Assembly: GCF_900113925.1 (NCBI RefSeq)
Contig: NZ_FORD01000011.1
Span: 32,145-96,144, forward strand
From: Nitrosomonas sp. Nm34
GTDB lineage: Bacteria > Pseudomonadota > Gammaproteobacteria > Burkholderiales > Nitrosomonadaceae
Direction of reading: 5' to 3'
Length of the DNA: 64,000 bases
The translations under genes were made by a program, and so were the position numbers. How positions within the stretch are numbered: the first letter of the stretch is position 1; every line of letters begins with the position of its first letter. The notes beneath the pieces were generated by a model that saw only the letters and a program-made list of their open reading frames with translations, made no database searches and was not told where the DNA came from. Below, one piece after another: positions 58,104 through 64,000 of the stretch.

Positions 58104-61100
58104 ATGTTTAGTGTCTTTCTTAAAAGGCCAGTGATGGCGATTGTGTTATCACTGATGTTCTTATTTATGGGTTTATTGGCGATGAAATCATTGCCAGTTG
58201 CCCAGTTTCCAGATATTGCACCGCCTCGGGTCACGGTTTCGGTATCATTTCCCGGTGCCAGTGCCGATGTATTGGTGAAATCGTCTTTGATCCTCTTAGA
58301 GCGTGCTATCAATGGCGTGCCCGGCATGAGGTACATCACTTCGGATGCAACCAGCGCCGGCGAAGCAACCATTCAAGTGTATTTCGATCAAGGCGTTGAT
58401 CCCAATATTGCGATGGTCAACGTGAAGGCGCGTGTGGATCAGATGACGAGCCGACTGCCAGTGCTGACAAACTTGGAAGGCGTGATCGTGAACTTCGTCC
58501 AGCCCAGCATGCTTATGTATGTCAATATCTTCAGCACGGACAAAAACGCTGATCAGAAACTTTTATATAATTACGCCTTCGTCAATGTCATTCCAGAGAT
58601 TCAGCGCATTAGGGGAATCGCCCAAGCGAACATACTGGGTGCTCGCCAATATGCGATGCGCATTTGGCTGAACCCGGAACGGATGCGAGTCTATCATGTC
58701 TCGATAGACGATGTGATGAAAGCCCTGGGAGAACAAAGCATCATTGGGCGTCCCGGTCGTCTCGGGCAAAGCACAGGCAAAGCCGCCGAGTCCAAGGAGT
58801 ATGTGCTGGTCTATAAAGGGCGTTTCAATAAGCCGGAAGAATACGGAGACGTTATTATTCGAGCTTCTTCGGAAGGCAAGATTCTACGCCTAAAAGATAT
58901 AGCTGAGGTCGACCTGAATAGTTCGTCTTACAATATTTACTCTGACAAAGACGGATACCCTTCGGCGTCTATCGTGCTTAAGCAAAATTACAACACTAAC
59001 GCGCAAACAGTTATAGCGGAAACGAAGGCAAAACTGGAAGAATTGAAAAAATCCTTCCCAGAGGGTATGGACTACGCAATCAACTATGATGTGTCGCGTT
59101 TCGTCGAGGCGTCCATCGAACAAGTGTTACACACCTTGTTAGAAGCCTTCGTACTGGTTTCTCTGGTGGTTTTTATTTTTCTTGGCGACTGGCGTTCTAC
59201 TTTGATCCCCATCCTCGCGGTACCGGTTTCGCTGGTTGGAGCATTCGCCGTTATGTCCGCGTTCGGGCTTTCTATCAACCTTATCACCTTGTTTGCTTTA
59301 GTGCTGGCTATTGGTATTGTGGTCGATGATGCCATTGTGGTAGTGGAAGCTGTGCATGCAAAAATGGCCGATGAGCATTGCAGCCCTTATGAAGCTTCTC
59401 GAAAAGTATTGGGAGAAATCGGCGGCGCCATTGTAGCGATTACGCTGGTCATGGTATCGGTGTTCATCCCTATTGCATTTATGCCAGGACCGGTTGGGGT
59501 GTTTTATCGAGAATTCTCTATCACTATGGCATCGTCGATCATTATTTCAGCAATTGTGGCGCTATCGCTTGCTCCGGTATTGTGTGCCATGATTCTTAAA
59601 AATACTCATGGTCAGCCGAAACGAAAAGATCCCATCAGCCTTTTCATCAATGGTTTTAATTTTGTTTTTGAAAAAGTCACCGGGCGTTACATCCGATTGA
59701 TGAACATCATGGTCACCCGGCGCATTGTCACGCTTTTGATATTGGCCGTGTTTTCCTTCGGTATTTTCATGGTCAGTAGATTCTTGCCTTCCGGCTTTAT
59801 TCCCGGCGAAGACCAAGGCATGATTTATGCGATTATCCAAACGCCGCCCGGCTCAACCATCGAAGTAACCAACAAAGTGGCACGAGAACTGGAAATGCTA
59901 GCTGAAAAAATCGACGGTGTTCAATCAATTTCTTCTCTAGCTGGGTATGAAGTACTCACTGAAGGTCGCGGGTCAAATGCAGGGACCGTTGTTATCAATT
60001 TGAAAGATTGGTCGGAGCGTAAACATTCTGTAACGGAGATTATCGAAGAGTTGGAAGAAAAAAGCCATGACATGGGTGCGGTCATTGAGTATTTTCAACC
60101 TCCGGCGGTGCCGGGGTACGGCGCGGCATCGGGTTTGGCATTTCGCTTGGTAGATAAGACACTAGATACAGACTACTATGAATTCGATGAGCTTACCAAA
60201 AGTTACATGAAAGGATTGCGTGAACGTAAAGAGCTGACCGGTTTGTTTACCTTTTATGCGGCCAATTATCCACAATACGAGCTGATCATCGACAATCAGC
60301 TTGCCATGCAAAAAGGGGTTAACATCAATGATGTGATGAATCACCTGGACATCATGATCGGCAGTACCTATGAACAGGGCTTTATCCGTTTCAATAACTT
60401 TTTTAAAGTATACGTTCAGGCCTTGCCGCAATTTCGGCGTGCCCCCGAGGATGTGCTGAAATTATTTGTGAAAAATGATGAAGGTGAAATGGTACCGTTA
60501 TCCGCCTTCATGACCATGAAGAAAATGCAGGGACCCAACGAGCTCACGCGTTTTAACCTCTATAACACGGCAGCAATTCGCGCTGAACCCGCAAAAGGTT
60601 ATACCACCGGCGACGCCATCAATGCAGTCCTGGAAGTCGCAAAAGACACCCTGCCAAAAGGTTTTGACATTGCCTGGGAAGGCTTAACATATGACGAAGC
60701 CGGCCGGGGCAACGAAGCACTGGCGATTTTCTTTGTCGTTATCTTGTTTGTCTACTTGGTGCTGGCCGCGCAATACGAAAGTTTTCTTTTACCCTTGGCT
60801 GTAATACTTTCTCTGCCCCCCGGTATTTTTGGTGCTTTCCTTTTATTAAAAGAATTAGGGCTCGCCAATGATGTGTATTCACAACTGGGAATGGTGATGT
60901 TAGTTGGTTTACTCGGGAAAAATGCAGTATTGATTGTCGAATTTGCATCCCAGAAGCAAGCCCAAGGCATGACGGTTATGCAGGCAGCGATTGCGGGTGC
61001 ACAAACGCGTTTCCGACCGATTTTGATGACGTCATTTGCTTTCATAGCTGGGTTGGTACCCTTGGCGATGGCCACGGGAGCGGGGGCAGTCGGCAACAGG

Positions 61101-61346
61101 ACAATTGGTACCTCAGCGCTGGGCGGGATGATTTTCGGTACCGTGTTTGGTGTCATCATTATTCCAGGGCTTTATTATATATTTGCCAAATTAGCCGAAG
61201 GTAGAAAATTAATTAAAGATGAAGACCTTGACCCCTTAACCGAGACTTATAAATATGGCCCTTCAGATGAGATTAAAAATGAAGACATTGGCCCCTTAAC
61301 CGAGACTTATGACTATGGCCCTCCAAAAAATGAGATCAAAGACTAA
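58104..61346 (+). CDS. RND multidrug efflux pump (HAE1 type)
   Basis: The 1080-residue inner-membrane proton/drug antiporter has 12 helices and two large periplasmic loops. Key parts are SVFLKRPVMAIVLSLMFLF at the start, the proton-relay pair in GIVVDDAIVVVEAVH (helix 4), PPGSTIEVTNKVARELE, and GLLGKNAVLIVEFASQ in helix 10. The C-terminal tail is unusual: after IFAKLAEGRKL it has two 20-residue repeats (EDLDPLTETYKYGP, EDIGPLTETYDYGP), about 40 residues longer than most relatives. It overlaps the outer-membrane factor gene by 17 bases. It forms a trimer with the adaptor and TolC-like channel. Confidence 0.95.
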   Translation: MFSVFLKRPVMAIVLSLMFLFMGLLAMKSLPVAQFPDIAPPRVTVSVSFPGASADVLVKSSLILLERAINGVPGMRYITSDATSAGEATIQVYFDQGVDPNIAMVNVKARVDQMTSRLPVLTNLEGVIVNFVQPSMLMYVNIFSTDKNADQKLLYNYAFVNVIPEIQRIRGIAQANILGARQYAMRIWLNPERMRVYHVSIDDVMKALGEQSIIGRPGRLGQSTGKAAESKEYVLVYKGRFNKPEEYGDVIIRASSEGKILRLKDIAEVDLNSSSYNIYSDKDGYPSASIVLKQNYNTNAQTVIAETKAKLEELKKSFPEGMDYAINYDVSRFVEASIEQVLHTLLEAFVLVSLVVFIFLGDWRSTLIPILAVPVSLVGAFAVMSAFGLSINLITLFALVLAIGIVVDDAIVVVEAVHAKMADEHCSPYEASRKVLGEIGGAIVAITLVMVSVFIPIAFMPGPVGVFYREFSITMASSIIISAIVALSLAPVLCAMILKNTHGQPKRKDPISLFINGFNFVFEKVTGRYIRLMNIMVTRRIVTLLILAVFSFGIFMVSRFLPSGFIPGEDQGMIYAIIQTPPGSTIEVTNKVARELEMLAEKIDGVQSISSLAGYEVLTEGRGSNAGTVVINLKDWSERKHSVTEIIEELEEKSHDMGAVIEYFQPPAVPGYGAASGLAFRLVDKTLDTDYYEFDELTKSYMKGLRERKELTGLFTFYAANYPQYELIIDNQLAMQKGVNINDVMNHLDIMIGSTYEQGFIRFNNFFKVYVQALPQFRRAPEDVLKLFVKNDEGEMVPLSAFMTMKKMQGPNELTRFNLYNTAAIRAEPAKGYTTGDAINAVLEVAKDTLPKGFDIAWEGLTYDEAGRGNEALAIFFVVILFVYLVLAAQYESFLLPLAVILSLPPGIFGAFLLLKELGLANDVYSQLGMVMLVGLLGKNAVLIVEFASQKQAQGMTVMQAAIAGAQTRFRPILMTSFAFIAGLVPLAMATGAGAVGNRTIGTSALGGMIFGTVFGVIIIPGLYYIFAKLAEGRKLIKDEDLDPLTETYKYGPSDEIKNEDIGPLTETYDYGPPKNEIKD
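61212..61322 (+). repeat. 60-bp tandem repeat in the pump gene tail
   Basis: Bases 61212-61262 and 61272-61322 align at an exact 60-base offset (shared ACCGAGACTTAT and ATGGCCCT), encoding the two ...PLTETYxYGP repeats. The repeat runs into the start of the next gene, so duplication has probably also altered the overlap. Confidence 0.88.
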
Positions 61347-62766
61347 ATTACTTCAGATTATGGCTTCAAGCGCGTTGGTACTTATGCTGCAAGCCTGCAT
61401 ACCTGATGCACTCATCAAAAAAGAAGACACACATCTTCCTACTGTTTTTAAAGAAGGTGTTTCGGATGAGGACAATGCGGCAAATATTAAATGGGAAGAT
61501 TTTTTTAGTGACCCTAATTTAGTAAGTTTGCTGGATATAGCTGTTGAAAATAATAAAGAAATTAATATCGTGATGCAGCGTATCAATCTTGCACAGAATG
61601 AAATTCAAGCACGCCGAGCCCAATACTTGCCATTTGTAGGTATTGGTGCTGGTGCAGGTAAGGAAAGAGTCGGCGAGTTTACACAAATTGGCGCTGTTGA
61701 AGAAAATCTGCCAGTAAAGGAAGGCCGGCATTTTCCTAGGTACGTGGGGGATTATCGCTTTGGGCTGTTTTCAACCTGGGAGATAGATATATGGAAAAAG
61801 TTGAGGAATGCGAAGCAGGTCGCTGTTTTCGAGTATATGGCGTCACAAGAAGGTAGAAATTTTTTAGTGACTAACCTGGTCGCTGAAATTGCCCATTCGT
61901 ATTATGAACTGCTTTCCTTGGACAACCAGCTTAACAATGTAGAGTTAAATATTAGTATTCAGCAAAATGCTCTGACGATGGTCAGGCGTCTGCAAGAGTA
62001 CGCAAGAGCAAGTACACTTGCCATCAAACGCTATGAAGCAGAAGTGGCAAAAAACAAAAGTAGACTATACCAAATTAATCAGAGCATTACTGTTGTTGAA
62101 AATCGGATAAATTTTTTGCTAGGGAGGACGCCGCAACCTATCCAGCGTGCTTCTGGTAGTTTTATGGAGTTCAAACCCTTCATGCTTAAGACAGGCATTC
62201 CGTCACAATTGCTGCAAAATAGGCCTGATATTAGGCAAGCAGAGCTTGAGCTATCGGCGGCGGCATTAAATATAGAGGTGGCCAGGGCTAACTTCTATCC
62301 CTCCTTTGGCATAAGGGCTGGAATAGGATTTGAAGCTTTTGCAGTTAAGTATCTGATCAATACCCCAGAGTCATTGGCGGCCATGATCGCGGGAGAATTA
62401 GTGGCTCCATTGGTCAATAGGAATGCCATCGAGGCGGAATATAAAAATGCCAATGCCAGGCAGATTCAGGCAGCTTATGAGTATGAGCAAAGAATTATCA
62501 GAGCTTATACTGAAGTAGCGAATCAAGTTTCAAATATCAATAACCTCGACAAAAGCTATCAGCTTAAGTCAGAGCAAGTTGAAGCGCTCAGCAAATCAAT
62601 TGATATCGCTAACAATCTATTCAAATCTGCTCGTACGGACTACCTGGATGTGCTGTTGGCACAAAGGGAGACCTTGGATGCCAAAGCGGATCTAATTGAA
62701 ATGAAACAAAAGCAAATTGACGCAATGGTGGATCTTTATAGATCACTTGGTGGAGGGTGGCAGTGA
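61330..62766 (+). CDS. Outer-membrane efflux lipoprotein (NodT/TolC family)
   Basis: The 478-residue channel protein starts at ATG 61330 (MRSKTKLLQIMASSALVLM) with a lipobox LQAC. An ATG at 61309 overlaps the pump gene more deeply and is less likely. Two repeats of helical hairpins with the OEP signature occur (INLAQNEIQARRAQYLPFVG, and QNRPDIRQAELELSAAALN, ARANFYPSFGI). It makes the exit duct for the RND pump through a trimeric barrel. It overlaps the pump gene, so translation is coupled. After the stop, 62767-63026 shows no supported gene. Confidence 0.93.
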   Translation: MRSKTKLLQIMASSALVLMLQACIPDALIKKEDTHLPTVFKEGVSDEDNAANIKWEDFFSDPNLVSLLDIAVENNKEINIVMQRINLAQNEIQARRAQYLPFVGIGAGAGKERVGEFTQIGAVEENLPVKEGRHFPRYVGDYRFGLFSTWEIDIWKKLRNAKQVAVFEYMASQEGRNFLVTNLVAEIAHSYYELLSLDNQLNNVELNISIQQNALTMVRRLQEYARASTLAIKRYEAEVAKNKSRLYQINQSITVVENRINFLLGRTPQPIQRASGSFMEFKPFMLKTGIPSQLLQNRPDIRQAELELSAAALNIEVARANFYPSFGIRAGIGFEAFAVKYLINTPESLAAMIAGELVAPLVNRNAIEAEYKNANARQIQAAYEYEQRIIRAYTEVANQVSNINNLDKSYQLKSEQVEALSKSIDIANNLFKSARTDYLDVLLAQRETLDAKADLIEMKQKQIDAMVDLYRSLGGGWQ

Positions 62767-63026
62767 GCCTCAGGTATCTCGATTTCATCCATCCATGGCT
62801 GGGTAGGGTTTAGTTTCGGCGGCAACTATACCTACCTGGTCCATATCCAATGTAACCTTGGCAGAGGAGAACCTTCGGGTGCAAATCTCTGCCAGCCTGC
62901 CGCTGCAAAACCATTCCAAACATATTATCAACGCCAGCCTGAATCATGACAATATTGATACCGGCACCCAGACCACTTTGCTTGATTGGTCGTGACTTGT
63001 TTCAAAATTTATCGGTGAGCGCACCC

Positions 63027-63389
63027 ATGAATATTCTTATTATAGAAGACAACCAGGATATTGCCTCCAACATCTATGATTATCTAGAAACTTTTGGTTA
63101 TACGATTGATGCGGTAGGTGACGGAACGACGGGTTTACATTTGGCGATTACGAAAGATTATGACGCTATTATTCTAGACCTGGAGTTGCCGGATATAGAT
63201 GGTGTCGATCTCTGCAGAAGACTTCGTCAAGACGCACAGCGGACCATGCCAGTGCTCATGCTGACAGCCAGAAACTCGCTTGAAAATGTATTAGAAGCGT
63301 TTAATGCAGGGGCTGACGACTATTTGACTAAGCCTTTTTCTTTGCGAGAACTGGCAGCACGTGTGAAAGTCCTGACGAAACCCTTATAG
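63027..63389 (+). pseudogene. Truncated response regulator (receiver only)
   Basis: ATG 63027 opens 120 residues nearly parallel to the regulator at 52834-53526 (MNILIIEDNQDIASNIYDYL, LDLELPDIDG, MLTARN, LTKPFSLRELAARVKVL). The frame then stops after KPL and no winged helix follows. The receiver keeps its acidic pocket and phospho-Asp, so it could compete for the kinase at 51537. The more likely view is a gene cut by insertion, as an IS3 relic begins 142 bases downstream. It sits beside the RND operon, where such regulators usually belong. Confidence 0.82.
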
Positions 63390-63530
63390 TCCGCGGTTTG
63401 GCCTGCCCAGCGATTTCCATCAAGGCCGGGGCAATGCTCCAAACAGGCCGTATGTAGAGCTGCAGTCTATTTTCTTGATCATTACCCCAAACCTTGCTTT
63501 CTTTGATAGAAAAGTCCATGTAGGCCAGCT

Positions 63531-64000
63531 TGAAGTGGTACCCAAAAACTGTACAGGTTGTTAAGCTCTGGCAGAATTAAAAAGGAGCTTAATGACGATG
63601 AGTAAAAAGCGCATACACTATTCGAGTGAATTCAAAGCAAAACTAGTGCTGGCAGCGATACGCGGTGATGAAACTGTCCCCAATTAGCCGCGCGTTATCA
63701 TGTCCATCCCACGCAGATCAATAGCTGGAAACGGCAACTCATTGAGCAAGCTGCCGAGCTATTTTCTAAAAATAATACTGCCGCCAATAAGGAGCAACCT
63801 ACAACAGATGACCTGCAGCGGGTTATTGGTCAATTGACGGTAGAACGCGATTTTTTAGTGAGAAAGCTCAATCATTAAGTCTTGTAGAACGCAAAGAGAT
63901 GATTTAGCCCCATGGGAGTCTTAGTCAGGTTCGTCAATGCCAGTTGTTGAATCTGGCACGTTCGACCTATTACTCTCAACCGCAACCAATCAGTAATACT
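63531..64000 (+). mobile_element. IS3-family element relic, runs off the window
   Basis: A terminal repeat (TGAAGTGGTACCC, then CTGTACAGG) starts at 63531. OrfA begins at 63592 or 63598 with AAGGAG upstream (MSKKRIHYSSEFKAKLVLAA). A one-base loss near 63682 shifts the frame, which then continues LAARYHVHPTQINSWKRQL, with a coiled end (DDLQRVIGQLTVERDFLVRK) and a stop at 63876. OrfB starts after it (LVERKEMI, stop, HGSLSQVRQCQLLNLARSTY) and leaves the window. It is a defective copy. Confidence 0.85.

Noticed and set aside
62767..63026. Possible fragment of another gene between the outer-membrane factor and the regulator
   Set aside because: Several frames give short stretches but no consistent protein or motif, so no gene is claimed.
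63328..63519. Minus-strand 63-codon frame opposite the truncated regulator end
   Set aside because: It overlaps a supported gene on the other strand, has no ribosome-binding site, and resembles nothing I can name.

Overview
The window reads as chromosome of a betaproteobacterial chemolithoautotroph, most likely of the Nitrosomonas lineage. That is inferred from the red-type (form IC) RuBisCO operon cbbL-cbbS-cbbX with a divergent cbbR and from the overall gene style. No amo, hao or rRNA gene lies here to prove it. Most of the window is AT-rich. The block at about 28.7-35.8 kb is visibly richer in GC and looks acquired. I found no convincing tRNA, rRNA or CRISPR array.

Layout. 0-11.7 kb is ordinary chromosome: a truncated NhaC antiporter, a two-gene sensory pair, rpsO-pnp, a DUF3422 protein, an Hsp33 lacking two of its four switch cysteines, an RlmK-like methyltransferase and a BON lipoprotein. 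11.9-23.9 kb holds a Tat-exported tyrosinase and its small exported neighbour, a broken kelch gene, and a tight four-gene operon. That operon encodes a gluconate-dehydrogenase-subunit-3-like protein with an apparent carbohydrate-binding-like N-terminus, a GMC flavo-oxidoreductase and two paralogous cupin proteins. A GH13 glucan enzyme and a repeat-rich exported protein follow. Relics of one IS982-type element are scattered through this part.

24.2-41.3 kb is an accessory island. It holds broken serine recombinase, IS982 and IS66 genes, then the GC-rich glycan block (amylo-alpha-1,6-glucosidase, two related MFS transporters around a BON protein, and a GT4 glycosyltransferase). After these come fragments of a DUF5681 gene, a primase/helicase and a DNA methyltransferase, and a P4-type integrase split by an intact IS630 element. 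Two diverged copies of a 0.8-0.9 kb unit sit near its ends. Each copy carries a Cys-rich zinc-ribbon gene, a divergent 42-codon ORF and conserved hairpins.

42.0-47.9 kb is the carbon-fixation locus: cbbL, cbbS, a 47-codon ORF resembling the CbbX N-terminus, cbbX, an unknown 113-aa protein and a class II aldolase fused to a Dabb domain, with cbbR divergent. 48-56.2 kb is a graveyard of IS5, IS3, IS4-like and IS110 relics. Among them are a short Cys/Gly-rich peptide ORF, a lysis-type M15 peptidase fragment, a DUF1993 gene and an OmpR-type two-component system. 57-63.4 kb carries a complete RND efflux operon (adaptor, pump, outer-membrane factor) and a response regulator cut off after its receiver domain. 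An IS3 relic runs off the right edge.

How the genes may work together (inference): the 15-23 kb genes suggest periplasmic or envelope oxidation of a sugar or phenolic compound; the 28.7-35.8 kb block suggests storage-glucan handling; the 42-48 kb genes support Calvin-cycle CO2 fixation; and the two-component genes on either side of the IS110 relic probably once controlled the RND pump.
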